DNA of 64,000 bases from Luteibacter aegosomatis (GTDB lineage Bacteria; Pseudomonadota; Gammaproteobacteria; Xanthomonadales; Rhodanobacteraceae). The DNA lies in the NCBI RefSeq assembly GCF_023078455.1, contig NZ_CP095740.1, positions 3,770,001 to 3,834,000 of the forward strand, written 5' to 3'. Every line of letters begins with the position of its first letter. Within the stretch, counting starts at the first letter, position 1. Of the stretch, positions 53,200 to 62,248 are shown piece after piece. A model generated the notes under the pieces. That model had not been told where the DNA came from. It was given only the letters and a program-made list of their open reading frames with translations, and did not search any database. Position numbers and translations under genes: made by a program.

Positions 53200-55107
53200 A
53201 TGCGTGACGTACCGGTTTCATGGCTGGAAAAGGTGTGGCGCCGCACGTCGCTCGTGCAACGCCTGACCTGCGTGGCGCTCGTGCCGACGGCGATCAGCGC
53301 CGTACTGCTGGTCACCCTGCTCACGCGACACCAGATGGACACCCTCCATGAGATGGGCCGCTCCACCGCCGACGCCATCGCCCAGCAGGCGTCCTCCGTC
53401 TCCGGCGACGCCCTGCGCGATGGGCAGCGCCGCGACCTCGGCCGCATCGCCCAATCGATCGTGCAATTGCCCCAGGTCGCTCGCGTGCGGATCGCCGATC
53501 CCGACGGCGAGATCCTCGCCGACCGGGTGAACGGCTCGGTGGACGACGACGAAAGCCTCACCGTATCGCGCGACGTGCTCGATCCGGTGAACCATCGCGT
53601 GGTCGGCTCGGTCACCGTGGACGTCAGCGTGGAAGATGCCGTTTCCGCGCAACGCGCCAGCGTGCACAACGCCCTGCTCTGGCTTTCCCTGAGCCTGTTC
53701 ATCGCGATAGGCATCGGCTGGTCCACGGCCCGCTGGCTGAGCGCCCCGCTACGCAACCTTGCCATCGCGGTACGCCAGCTGGGCCTGGGCGACCGCACCG
53801 TGGTGGTGCCGGTCACCGACGACACCGAGATCGGCGACCTGCAACGCGGCTTCAACGGCGCGGCATCGAAGCTGCTGCACGCGCAGATCGGCATGGAACG
53901 CGAGATTGCCCAGGCCACCGAGGAATTGGCCCGCAAGAACGCGGCGCTGGAGGCCGCCAGCGTGGCGAAGGCGCGTTTCCTGGCGGCCGCCTCCCACGAC
54001 CTGCGCCAACCCCTCTACGCACTCACGCTGTTCTCCTCGGGCCTGGCCGTGGACGAATTCGACCCGGTGCGGCTCAACCGCATCGCGCACATCCAGGAAT
54101 GCGTCGAGGCGCTCGACCACCTGTTCAGCGAACTGCTCGACCTCTCGCGCCTGGAGACGGGCGCCATGCCACCGGTGATCCGTGACGTGGCGCTCGACGA
54201 GGTATTCGAGGAAGTGAGCGTCAACTTCCGCATGGTGGCCGAACAGCACGACCTCCGTCTCGTGGTGCGCACCACGGGCCTGTGGGTACGCAGCGACCGC
54301 ACCATGGTCGCCCGCATCCTGAACAACCTGGTGAGCAACGCCTTGCGTTACACGCGTTGCGGCGGCGTGCTGGTGGGCGCGCGACGCCGCCTCGACGGCA
54401 CCGTGCGCGTGGACGTCTGGGATACCGGCCTGGGCATCGCCCAGGAGCACCAGAGGCACATCTTCGACGAGTTCTACCGCGTGGAAAGCGGCCCCGAGGC
54501 GGGCCGGCCCGAGGGCACCCGCCGCGGCCTCGGCCTGGGGCTCTCGACCGTGCAGCGTCTTGCCGGGCTGCTCGGCACCCAGGCCAGCGTGCGATCGACG
54601 CTGGGCAAGGGCAGCGTCTTTTCGGTCACGCTCCCCGAAGTCCAGCCGGGCGTGCAGGAAATCGCGCCGGCGCCGCTGTCGGAACCCGCCCCGCGCCGGG
54701 ACATCACCGGCATGCGCGTGCTGGTGATCGACGACGAGCCGAGCATCCTCGCCGGCATCAGCTTCCTGCTGGGCAGCTGGGGCTGCGAGGTACTGACCGC
54801 CGAAGACGCCCAGCAGGCCATGGAGGCCGTGCACCAGTGGATGCAGCCGCCGGACATCGTCATTTCCGACCTGCGCCTGCGTGAAGGCACGGGGCTGGAC
54901 GTGATCGCCCTGCTGGACCGCTACTACCGTCGCCGGCCCGGCGATCCGCCCCCGTTCGCCCGCGTGCTCATCACCGGCGAGACGCGCAGCGACTACCTGC
55001 GCAACGTGGATACGGCGACGACGCAGGTGCTCTACAAGCCGGTGTCGCCCGACCGGCTGCTCGACGTAATGGTTTCGGCGTGGTCTGTCCATCATGCAGC
55101 CGTCTGA
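53200..55107 (+). CDS. Hybrid sensor histidine kinase with C-terminal receiver
   Basis: 635 residues from the ATG at 53200, which has AGGGG six bases upstream; the ATG at 53194 lacks spacing. Two membrane helices (about 23-42 and 158-176) flank a ~115-residue periplasmic sensor. HAMP-like linker, then H box with H266 (AASHDLRQPL), N box with N380 (NLVSNALRYT), G boxes DTGLGI (408-413) and GLGLGLS (443-449). The receiver domain has DD at 511-512 and phospho-acceptor D557 (VISDLRLREG). First gene of the cluster with the LuxR regulator, PhnD-like protein and second kinase. Confidence 0.93.
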   Translation: MRDVPVSWLEKVWRRTSLVQRLTCVALVPTAISAVLLVTLLTRHQMDTLHEMGRSTADAIAQQASSVSGDALRDGQRRDLGRIAQSIVQLPQVARVRIADPDGEILADRVNGSVDDDESLTVSRDVLDPVNHRVVGSVTVDVSVEDAVSAQRASVHNALLWLSLSLFIAIGIGWSTARWLSAPLRNLAIAVRQLGLGDRTVVVPVTDDTEIGDLQRGFNGAASKLLHAQIGMEREIAQATEELARKNAALEAASVAKARFLAAASHDLRQPLYALTLFSSGLAVDEFDPVRLNRIAHIQECVEALDHLFSELLDLSRLETGAMPPVIRDVALDEVFEEVSVNFRMVAEQHDLRLVVRTTGLWVRSDRTMVARILNNLVSNALRYTRCGGVLVGARRRLDGTVRVDVWDTGLGIAQEHQRHIFDEFYRVESGPEAGRPEGTRRGLGLGLSTVQRLAGLLGTQASVRSTLGKGSVFSVTLPEVQPGVQEIAPAPLSEPAPRRDITGMRVLVIDDEPSILAGISFLLGSWGCEVLTAEDAQQAMEAVHQWMQPPDIVISDLRLREGTGLDVIALLDRYYRRRPGDPPPFARVLITGETRSDYLRNVDTATTQVLYKPVSPDRLLDVMVSAWSVHHAAV

Positions 55108-55194
55108 GCCGCATGGCCTGCTTGCCCCGGGACGGGCAGGAAGCTATGTTGCGCCTTACGGGGAGCTCGTGGCACGGCGGGCGGAGGGACTGGA

Positions 55195-55887
55195 ATGCGC
55201 ATTCTGATCGCGGACGATCACAGGCTCATCATCGAGGGCGTGAAGCTCAAGCTTCGCGAGTTGGGTGATCACGTTGAATTCGTCGAGGCCGAAACGGTGG
55301 AGCAGTTGCGCCACCTCCTCGACACGTCGCCGCTGCCCGACCTTGCCCTGATCGACATGGCGATGCCGGGTGCCGAAGGCACCGATCACATCAAGCATGC
55401 GGTCGAACGCCTGCGCGATGGCGCGGACGAGGCTGGCATGTCCCATGCGCGCCCAGTCGTCGTGCTATCCGGCACCGAAGATTCCTCGGCGATCCGCCAC
55501 GTCCTCGACCTCGGCGTGCAAGGCTACATTCCCAAGTCGTCGTCGCCGGACGTGATCCTGAACGCCGTGCGGCTGGTCGCCGGTGGAGGCGTCTACGTGC
55601 CGCCCGAGGCCATGAAGCCCGCCGGCAACAGCGCGCCCATGTCCTCGCCGTTTTCGACCTCGGCCGGCGACGGCCTGAGCACCCGCGAACGCCTGGCGAC
55701 GGTACTCACCGAACGCCAGATCGATGTGCTCAAGCTGCTGGCGAAGGGCAAGCCGAACAAGCTGATCGCGAGGGAACTCGAAATCAGCGAAGGCACGGTC
55801 AAGATCCACCTCGCGGCGATCTTCCGCGCGCTCCATGTGCGCAACCGCCTCGAGGCCCTCGTCGCCGCGCAACACCTGGGCGACTGA
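55195..55887 (+). CDS. LuxR/NarL-family response regulator
   Basis: 230 residues. The receiver has DD at 7-8, D54 (LIDMAMPGAEG) and Lys in GYIPKSSSP. The C-terminal HTH reads LTERQIDVLKLLAKGKPNKLIARELEISEGTVKIH. It lies 87 bases after the hybrid kinase and 51 before the PhnD-like gene. Likely output of that kinase; target promoters unknown. Confidence 0.93.
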   Translation: MRILIADDHRLIIEGVKLKLRELGDHVEFVEAETVEQLRHLLDTSPLPDLALIDMAMPGAEGTDHIKHAVERLRDGADEAGMSHARPVVVLSGTEDSSAIRHVLDLGVQGYIPKSSSPDVILNAVRLVAGGGVYVPPEAMKPAGNSAPMSSPFSTSAGDGLSTRERLATVLTERQIDVLKLLAKGKPNKLIARELEISEGTVKIHLAAIFRALHVRNRLEALVAAQHLGD

Positions 55888-55938
55888 CACGGCGAGAAGG
55901 GATTCGCTGAAGAACGCGGATTCCGGCAGGGGCAGGCC

Positions 55939-56949
55939 ATGCTTGGTTCGGCAAAGTGGCGCGCGCTCGGATTCGTCTTGCTGGTGCTCCTCGCGTGCGC
56001 CTCGGCGGATCACGCCTTCGCCGACGACGAAGACCCCAGCGCTCCGCTCACCTTCGGCATCCTGCCCATCGGCGGTCCGGCGGAATCGCTGGAAGCCTGG
56101 CGCCCGATGCTCGACGACCTGCAGAAATCGCTGGGGCGCCCGGTGCGCTCCGTCTCGGTCACCACCTATGAAGGCATCGCCCAGGCGATCAGCGAACAGC
56201 GGGTGGACATCGCCTTCCTTTCCGGCCGTCTCGCGCTGGATGCCGTCACCCGGCAGAACATGCGCACGATCGCCCAGCTCACCCGTACGGACGGCTCGAA
56301 GGGCTATTACGCCGTGCTGCTTGCCGCCGACGGTTCGCGCATCCGCACGCTCGACCAGATGCTCACGCATCCGGGCCGCTGGACGTTCGCGCGCGGCGAA
56401 TCGCTTTCGGTGTCGGGATACCTCGTTCCGGAGACGCAGCTCTTCGCGGCCCGCGGCCTCGACTCGGACACGTTCTTCGCCCACGTGCACGTGGACAACC
56501 ACCAGAACAACGCGCTGGCGGTCGCGAACGGCGAAGTGGACGTGGCCACGAACAACACCGCGGACCTGGAGCGTTTCAGGCAGCATTTCCCCGAGCAGTA
56601 CGCCCGCCTGCGCATCATCTGGAAATCCTCGCTCATTCCGCACGCGGTGATCGTGGTGCGCAACGACCTGCCACCGTCGCTGCGCGATCGGATCGCGACG
56701 TTCATCACGTCTTACGGCAAGGGCGGCAACGGAGCGCGCGAGCAGGCGAACCTCAAACTCATCCACGACATCAGCGGTTTCGCCCCGGCCAACGACGACG
56801 AGCTGGTTCCCTTCGCCAACATCGAATACAGCCTGGAAAAACGCCGCGCAAGCTCCGCCCAATGGGTCAGCGAAGCGGCCAGGCAGGCTCGCCTGCGCAA
56901 GATCGAGGCCGATCACGACCGCCTCGTGGCGCAGTTGCACGGCAAGTGA
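55939..56949 (+). CDS. PhnD/TAXI-like periplasmic binding protein
   Basis: 336 residues with a signal peptide (cleavage after AFA, about residue 28). The body matches phosphate/phosphonate (PhnD)-type solute-binding proteins: ILPIGGPAESLEAWRPMLDDLQKSLGRPV, VSVTTYEGIAQAISEQRVDIAFLSGRLALDA, HVDNHQNNALAVANGEVDVATNN and SSLIPHAVIVVRNDLP. No permease or ATPase is nearby, so it is probably a sensing subunit for the adjacent kinases (inference). C-terminal helical tail. Confidence 0.87.
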   Translation: MLGSAKWRALGFVLLVLLACASADHAFADDEDPSAPLTFGILPIGGPAESLEAWRPMLDDLQKSLGRPVRSVSVTTYEGIAQAISEQRVDIAFLSGRLALDAVTRQNMRTIAQLTRTDGSKGYYAVLLAADGSRIRTLDQMLTHPGRWTFARGESLSVSGYLVPETQLFAARGLDSDTFFAHVHVDNHQNNALAVANGEVDVATNNTADLERFRQHFPEQYARLRIIWKSSLIPHAVIVVRNDLPPSLRDRIATFITSYGKGGNGAREQANLKLIHDISGFAPANDDELVPFANIEYSLEKRRASSAQWVSEAARQARLRKIEADHDRLVAQLHGK

Positions 56950-56955
56950 TCCGAC

Positions 56956-56987
56956 GCATGGCCTAGACCGGAAGGCCTAGGCCATGC
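56956..56987. other. 11-bp intergenic hairpin
   Basis: GCATGGCCTAG/CTAGGCCATGC (56956-56966 and 56977-56987), ten-base loop. No T-tract; lies between the binding-protein and second kinase genes and could attenuate or stabilise the transcript. Confidence 0.65.
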
Positions 56988-57068
56988 CGCTTACCTCCCC
57001 TTGGCTATCGCGCATCGGCGGCGCGTTTCATAGATTCGTCACGAGATTCCATGCCCGAAGGGCACATC

Positions 57069-58460
57069 ATGCTCGCGCCGCTCTTCCCCGCCCGCAGGAC
57101 CGCGTCGCCACACCGGCACATCGTCCGCAAGGGATTGTTGCCGACGACGCTCATCGCCCTCGCCCTGACGCTGATGCTGACCGTCATGCACCTGCGCGCG
57201 ATCTCCGCCGAGGCGCTCGACGTGGCTCGCATCCAGGCCGTGCGGATCGGATCCGTGGTGGCCCCGGGGCTGGGCGACGAGCGCTTGCGCGACCTCATCG
57301 GACGCGCGCTGGCGCGCAGCGCGCCGACGGATCGCGTGATCCTGCATCGCGACGACCTTCCCGACCTGGTCGTGGACAGCGGGCGACGCCCTCCGTCCTC
57401 GCCGTGGCTGAGCGTTCGCCTGAACACGCCGATGGGCGAAATGGAAACCTTCAGCGACGCGTCGACGCTGCACGAACGGCGCTTCGCGGCATGGCTGATG
57501 ACGGGTCTGCTCGCCACGGGCATCATCTTCGCCTTCGCGTTCGGCGCGCGCACGATCGAGCGCGAGGCCGCCGCGCCCCTGGCCCAACTGCGCGAACGAC
57601 TCGATCTGGCCCTGCATCCTCGCGATCCGCGCACCGGCGCGACGGCCACCGACGACACGGTGTCGCTCGAGGCCCTGCTGGCCGAACTGGCCGGCCTGCG
57701 CGAACGCCAGGACGCGGCGATGACCGAAGCCTTGCGCCTTCGGCTGCACGAGATCGCACGGCACACGCGATTCCTCGAACAGATGGGCGACCACTTCCGC
57801 CAACCGCTGCAGGCGCTGTCGCTGTTCGTCGCCGGCATGCAGCCGGGCGACGACCTGCGTCAACGCGCCGTGCAAGGACAGATGCAGCACAATCTCGCCC
57901 GCCTCGGCGAATTGCTCGACGGCCTGCTCGACATGGCCCGGTTCGACGCCGGCGCGGTAGAGCCCGAGCCCGTCGAGCTGCTGGCCGCCGATCTCTTCGT
58001 GCGGGCCAGGGCCGCCATCGCCCCGGACGCCGCCCGACTGGGCGTCGACGTGCGCTGGCGCGGCGGCGCGCTGCCCTTGCGGGGCGATCCCACGCTGTTG
58101 GGCGAGTTGCTCCACCGCCTGTTGACCAGCGCGGTGGCGTGCGCGCCACAGGGCCGAGTCCTGGTCGCCATGCGCCGACGCGGCGCGGACATTCGCCTGG
58201 AAGTGCGCGACAACGGCATCGGCATCGAGCCGGCGCAACAGGAGCGCCTCTTCGAGGCGTTCACGCGCCTGCCGGGTCACCCGGGCTTCGGGCTCGGACT
58301 GGCCGTGGCGCGACGGATCGCCGACACCCTCGGCGGTGCCATCGGCGTGCGCTCCCGTCCGGGCCGGGGCACGCTTTACTGGGTACACCTGCCCGGCGTG
58401 GCCATGGGCAACGCGCGTCCGGCGCGCGCCACGCTGAGGGAACCGCTTCAGCGGCGGTGA
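57069..58460 (+). CDS. Histidine-kinase-like protein with degenerate catalytic motifs
   Basis: 463 residues from the ATG at 57069, preceded by AAGGG; ATG at 57051 is an alternative. Two helices (about 24-42 and 141-160) flank a periplasmic segment. The H-box histidine H242 is present in GDHFRQPLQAL, but the residue after it is F243, not Asp/Glu. In the N box, LHRLLTSAVACA, R350 and S354 stand where the neighbour has N376 and N380. G boxes DNGIGIE (381-387) and GFGLGLA (406-412) persist. It may bind ATP but phosphorylate poorly, acting as sensor or pseudokinase. It follows the binding-protein gene. Confidence 0.82.
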   Translation: MLAPLFPARRTASPHRHIVRKGLLPTTLIALALTLMLTVMHLRAISAEALDVARIQAVRIGSVVAPGLGDERLRDLIGRALARSAPTDRVILHRDDLPDLVVDSGRRPPSSPWLSVRLNTPMGEMETFSDASTLHERRFAAWLMTGLLATGIIFAFAFGARTIEREAAAPLAQLRERLDLALHPRDPRTGATATDDTVSLEALLAELAGLRERQDAAMTEALRLRLHEIARHTRFLEQMGDHFRQPLQALSLFVAGMQPGDDLRQRAVQGQMQHNLARLGELLDGLLDMARFDAGAVEPEPVELLAADLFVRARAAIAPDAARLGVDVRWRGGALPLRGDPTLLGELLHRLLTSAVACAPQGRVLVAMRRRGADIRLEVRDNGIGIEPAQQERLFEAFTRLPGHPGFGLGLAVARRIADTLGGAIGVRSRPGRGTLYWVHLPGVAMGNARPARATLREPLQRR

Positions 58461-58560
58461 CCCGGAAACCACGACACGGACGACCCGGCGCCCCCGTCCC
58501 TCTGTGCGGCAACGCCCGACCGGCGTATCTTTGCCGCGATAAGGCGAGGGGCATCAGGTC

Positions 58561-59505
58561 GTGGCAAGCGTGAACTGGTCGGATACCGCGCCCCTGGTGG
58601 CGTTCCTGGGTACGTTCGCGGCCGCCATCGGGCTGCCCGTACCCGCCATGCCCACGCTCATCCTCGTCGGCGCGGGCCTGGTCACGGCCTCGTCGCCCCT
58701 CCTGGTGCTGCCCACCTTCGTCGGTGCGCTCGCCGGGGCCTTCGCGGGCGATGCCGCCTGGTTCCTCGCCGGCCGTCGCTTCGGCTACCGCGTGCTCGAC
58801 GGCCTGTGCCGCGTCTCGCTCTCGCCCGACACCTGCGTGCGGCGGGCCAGCGGCTTTTTCGAGAAGCGCGGCGTCAAGCTCCTGCTCATTTCGCGATTCA
58901 TCCCCGGTCTTTCGCTGGTGGCCATCCCCATCGCCGGCGCGGGCGACACGCGTTTCTCGCGCTTCACCCTCTACGACCTCGCCGGTGCCGCCCTATGGGT
59001 CGTCGTGGGCCTGTCGGCCGGGATGGTCTTCTATCGGCAGATCGATGCCGTGCTGGCCCTGCTGCGCCAATTCGGGGTGGGCATGGCCGCTCTCGCCGCG
59101 TGCGGTCTGCTGGTGTGGATCGGTTTCCGCTACGTCCGCCGCGCCCTGCTCATCGCCAGCCTGCGCCGCAGCCGCATCTCGGTGGACGAGCTGTCGATGC
59201 TGCTCGCGCACGACCCCGGCGCGCTCATCGTCGACGTGCGATCCGCTTCGAGCCGCCGTGACGATCCCTATGTGATCCCCGGTTCGCGCCTGTTCGATTT
59301 CTCCAGCGCCGACACCCAACTGGCCACGCTGCCACGGAACACGTCGGTGATCATCTATTGCTCATGCCCCAACGAGGTATCGGCCGCCAAGGTCGCCGAG
59401 CGCCTGACCAAGCTGGGGTTCTCCAACGTCCGGCCGCTCACCGGCGGCCTGGATGCGTGGCGCGACTCCGGCCGCGACGTGGAGGCCATCGTCCTCGCCA
59501 CCTGA
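58561..59505 (+). CDS. DedA-family membrane protein fused to rhodanese
   Basis: 314 residues, start GTG at 58561. Residues 1-200 are a DedA/SNARE-associated membrane domain with the motif SRFIPGLSLVAIPIAG (111-126). Residues about 208-310 form a rhodanese domain (LIVDVRSASSRR) with active-site C267 in IIYCSCPNEVSA. DedA proteins act in lipid and membrane-potential homeostasis; rhodaneses carry persulfide. The fusion suggests a membrane sulfur-transfer role, unproven. It lies 100 bases after the second kinase. Confidence 0.88.
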   Translation: MASVNWSDTAPLVAFLGTFAAAIGLPVPAMPTLILVGAGLVTASSPLLVLPTFVGALAGAFAGDAAWFLAGRRFGYRVLDGLCRVSLSPDTCVRRASGFFEKRGVKLLLISRFIPGLSLVAIPIAGAGDTRFSRFTLYDLAGAALWVVVGLSAGMVFYRQIDAVLALLRQFGVGMAALAACGLLVWIGFRYVRRALLIASLRRSRISVDELSMLLAHDPGALIVDVRSASSRRDDPYVIPGSRLFDFSSADTQLATLPRNTSVIIYCSCPNEVSAAKVAERLTKLGFSNVRPLTGGLDAWRDSGRDVEAIVLAT

Positions 59506-59570
59506 ATCCGGCGTTTTCACGACTTGTGCCCCCTTCCCTCGCCGTCTAAACTAGCCGGCTCCTTGCGTAT

Positions 59571-59646
59571 GGGTCGTTAGCTCAGTCGGTAGAGCAGCGG
59601 ACTTTTAATCCGTAGGTCGACGGTTCGAATCCGTCACGACCCACCA
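59571..59646 (+). tRNA. tRNA-Lys (anticodon TTT)
   Basis: 76 bases including encoded CCA (59644-59646). Acceptor GGGTCGT pairs with ACGACCC (59636-59642). The anticodon stem GCGGA/TCCGT closes the loop CTTTTAA with TTT at 59604-59606. The T-loop GGTTCGAATCC is canonical. Confidence 0.97.
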
Positions 59647-59668
59647 TTCGCATCCCGACGCGCTCGCG

Positions 59669-60265
59669 TCACAAGGACGCAAGCACGTCGCCGACGCTGT
59701 CCTCGCTCCCGCAACAGCGCGCAGCCAGTCCCGCCTCGAGCGCACCGTCGACGTTCGCCTGCGCGTCGTCGATGAACAACGTGTCCTGGGCGCGCCATCC
59801 CAGTTTTCCGAGGGCCCCGGCATACACGCGCGGATCCGGCTTGGTCGCGCCGAACCGGGCTGCGACGTGGGCCCGTCCGCGAAAAAGCGGAAACAGCTCC
59901 GGCACGATACGTTCCCACTGCGCCGCGAACAGGTGTCCGTTATTGGTGAGGATGCCGACCCCGACGCCTTGCGAAGCCAGCGACGCGATGCGTGCCATGA
60001 GAGCCGGTCGTATACGCGTTGCCCGCCGGCGGGCCTCCGTCCACACATCCACGGGCAAGCGCAGGCCCATGATCTTGCCCAGGGCATCGAGATACTCGTC
60101 CGGCCCCAGACGTCCCGCGTCCGCAGCGGCTTCCACACCCGATCCATAGATCGCGGCATGCACGTCGGACGCGCTTCGTTCGAGCGTCACGGCGATATGT
60201 TCGATGCGGACGGAAGGCTGGTAGTCCACCAGCACGCCATCCAGGTCGAATAGGACGTTCTTCAT
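59669..60265 (-). CDS. HAD-family hydrolase
   Basis: 198 residues. HAD motif I DLDG (D7, D9 in LFDLDGVLV), motif II ILTNNGH, motif III Lys in GATKPDPRVY, motif IV LFIDDAQANV. It acts as a small-molecule phosphatase, similar in order to YihX/YjjG-type enzymes (alpha-D-glucose-1-phosphate or nucleotide phosphatase). Substrate not deducible. Confidence 0.9.
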   Translation of the reverse strand: MKNVLFDLDGVLVDYQPSVRIEHIAVTLERSASDVHAAIYGSGVEAAADAGRLGPDEYLDALGKIMGLRLPVDVWTEARRRATRIRPALMARIASLASQGVGVGILTNNGHLFAAQWERIVPELFPLFRGRAHVAARFGATKPDPRVYAGALGKLGWRAQDTLFIDDAQANVDGALEAGLAARCCGSEDSVGDVLASL

Positions 60266-60325
60266 CGCCCGAATGGTATCCCATGCAAAAAAGCGCGGCC
60301 GTCACGGCGCGCCATCGCACGAGCG

Positions 60326-60577
60326 TCAGAACGCGAGCTTGCCGGGCGCCTGACCGGGAGCGAATACCGGCACCCAACCACCGGAGATCGTCTGCCTCAC
60401 CACGTCGACGATGCCCTTGGCGCCCGCCGAGGCCGCCCATCCCAGGGCGAATTCCACGGCACGGCCCTCGCTCGGAAAAACTTCGATGGCGCCGCCGGGA
60501 ACGAGAACACGCCACGTGCGCTCGTTGATGATCGGGTAGAAAATAAAGACGCGACGACGCGCGTTGTCCTGACTCAT
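60326..60577 (-). CDS. Small DUF2188-like protein
   Basis: 83 residues from the ATG at 60575-60577. The pattern RTWRVLVPGGAIEVFPSEGRAVEFALGWAASAGAKG resembles DUF2188 proteins (a ~60-residue single fold); the match is moderate. Its start overlaps the DUF3606 stop (ATGA), so the two small genes form a pair. Confidence 0.65.
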   Translation of the reverse strand: MSQDNARRRVFIFYPIINERTWRVLVPGGAIEVFPSEGRAVEFALGWAASAGAKGIVDVVRQTISGGWVPVFAPGQAPGKLAF

Positions 60578-60762
60578 TTGCGACGCAACCGGCGGAGTTC
60601 GCTCCGCACGTCCCACGACGCCTCGCCCACCGTCATGACCGCCTTGCGTAGCGATAACTCGCTTACCTGCAACACGCGGGTCCAGTAGCGGATATCGGAG
60701 CGCAGGCAGATGTTCACTTTCGTCAGGTCCGCGGGTGCGGCGACGAATGAATCGACGGTCAT
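60574..60762 (-). CDS. DUF3606 family small protein
   Basis: 62 residues from the ATG at 60760-60762. KVNICLRSDIRYWTRVLQVSELSLRKAVMTVGE matches the DUF3606 pattern (NI-x-D/E-YW-x3-L-V-S-x2-L-x2-AV-x2-VG). These small helical proteins are common near stress genes and unassigned. Coupled to the DUF2188-like gene. Confidence 0.82.
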   Translation of the reverse strand: MTVDSFVAAPADLTKVNICLRSDIRYWTRVLQVSELSLRKAVMTVGEASWDVRSELRRLRRK

Positions 60763-60850
60763 GGGAAGGTCCTCAGGCAAGGACGAGCTTTATCACGCGC
60801 GAGGTTATCGAGGCGTGACGCTGGGCCCCGTATCCGGAAGGACGGTGCGG

Positions 60851-61534
60851 TCAGACGTATCGGGTGGTGTCGGCCACGCCCGCCTTGGCGAAACCCTCCG
60901 CGCGCAGGCGGCAGGCATCGCAGTGGCCGCATGCGCGACCCTGGTCGTCCGCCTGGTAGCAGCTCACCGTCTCGGAGAAATCGACGCCCAGCCGTACGCC
61001 TTCACGGACGATGTCGCCCTTGCCCATCTGCATCAGCGGCGCGTGGATGCGGATGCCAGCCCCCTCGACACCCGCCTTGGTGGCGACGTTGGCAAGCGCC
61101 TGGAACGACTCGATGAAGGCCGGGCGGCAGTCCGGGTAACCCGAGTAATCCACCGCGTTGACGCCACAGAAGATATCGGTCGACCCCAGCACCTCGGCCC
61201 AACCCAGCGCGATGGACAGCATGATCGTGTTGCGCGCCGGCACGTAGGTCACCGGAATGCCGTCGCCGCCCTCTTCCGGCACGTCGATGTCGGCGGTGAG
61301 CGCCGAGCCGCCGATGCTGCGCAGGTCGACGTGCACGGTCTTGTGCATGACGGCGCCGAGCCTGTTCGCCACGCGCGCGGACGCCTCCAGTTCGGAGCTG
61401 TGGCGCTGACCGTAGGCCACGCTCAGCGCATACACCTCGAAACCCTGTTCGCGAGCCATCGCGATCGTGACCGCGGAATCCATGCCCCCGGACACGAGGA
61501 TGACGGCCTTGCGAGGAGTGTTCGTGGTGTTCAT
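60851..61534 (-). CDS. queC: 7-cyano-7-deazaguanine synthase
   Basis: 227 residues from the ATG at 61532-61534. P-loop pyrophosphatase motif SGGMDS at 15-20, [21 protein letters not shown], and the zinc cluster [25 protein letters not shown] near the C-terminus. Converts 7-carboxy-7-deazaguanine to preQ0 in queuosine synthesis. Follows queE by 17 bases in the pal-cpoB-queE-queC run. Confidence 0.96.
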   Translation of the reverse strand: MNTTNTPRKAVILVSGGMDSAVTIAMAREQGFEVYALSVAYGQRHSSELEASARVANRLGAVMHKTVHVDLRSIGGSALTADIDVPEEGGDGIPVTYVPARNTIMLSIALGWAEVLGSTDIFCGVNAVDYSGYPDCRPAFIESFQALANVATKAGVEGAGIRIHAPLMQMGKGDIVREGVRLGVDFSETVSCYQADDQGRACGHCDACRLRAEGFAKAGVADTTRYV

Positions 61535-61551
61535 GACATGCGTTTCCTGTA

Positions 61552-62244
61552 TCAGTGCCCCGCCGCGTCGTTCCAGAGCAGCTTGTGCAACTGCAACTGG
61601 AAACGCACGGGCAGGCGTTCGTCGAGGATCCATTCCGCCAGTTCGCGCGGGCCGACCTTGCCCCACACCGGCGAGAACAGCACCATCGCCTTCGTATCGA
61701 GCGCGTGTTCGCGAACGACGTCGCGCGACCATTCGAAGTCGCCACGGCTGGCGATCACGAACTTCACCTGGTCGTGCGGCAGCAGGTGGTCGAGATTGGA
61801 CCAGAGATTGCGCGCGCTCTCACCGGAGTCCGGCGCCTTGAGGTCCATTACCTTGCGCACGCGGGGGTCGACCGGGCCGACGTCGATCGCACCGGAGGTT
61901 TCCAGCGATACCTCGTGGCCCGCATCGCAGAGCTTGCGCAGCAGGATCAGGCAACGCTTCTGCGAGAGCGGTTCGCCCCCGGTGACGCACACGTGGCGGG
62001 CGCCGTAGCTGGCCACCTGTGCCACGATCGCGTCGATGTCGTGCCACTGGCCGCCATGGAACGAGTATTCGGTGTCGCACCACACGCAGCGCAACGGGCA
62101 ACCGGTGAGGCGCACGAAGACCGTGGGCCAGCCGATGGCATCGGCCTCGCCCTGCACGGAGTGGAAGATCTCGGTGATCCGCAGGCGCTCCCGGACGGGT
62201 GCGACCGGCGGAACGTCCGCCGGCGTTGCGGTGCTGCCGTTCAT
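61552..62244 (-). CDS. queE: 7-carboxy-7-deazaguanine synthase (radical SAM)
   Basis: 230 residues from the ATG at 62242-62244. Radical-SAM cluster CxxxCxxC with C49, C53 and C56 ([13 protein letters not shown]). [14 protein letters not shown] and [15 protein letters not shown] are typical. Converts 6-carboxytetrahydropterin to CDG. Starts 4 bases after cpoB. Confidence 0.96.
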   Translation of the reverse strand: MNGSTATPADVPPVAPVRERLRITEIFHSVQGEADAIGWPTVFVRLTGCPLRCVWCDTEYSFHGGQWHDIDAIVAQVASYGARHVCVTGGEPLSQKRCLILLRKLCDAGHEVSLETSGAIDVGPVDPRVRKVMDLKAPDSGESARNLWSNLDHLLPHDQVKFVIASRGDFEWSRDVVREHALDTKAMVLFSPVWGKVGPRELAEWILDERLPVRFQLQLHKLLWNDAAGH

Positions 62245-62248
62245 GGGA

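Noticed and set aside
55939..56949. Component of a phosphonate ABC transporter
   Set aside because: No PhnC/PhnE-type genes nearby; kinases and a regulator surround it.
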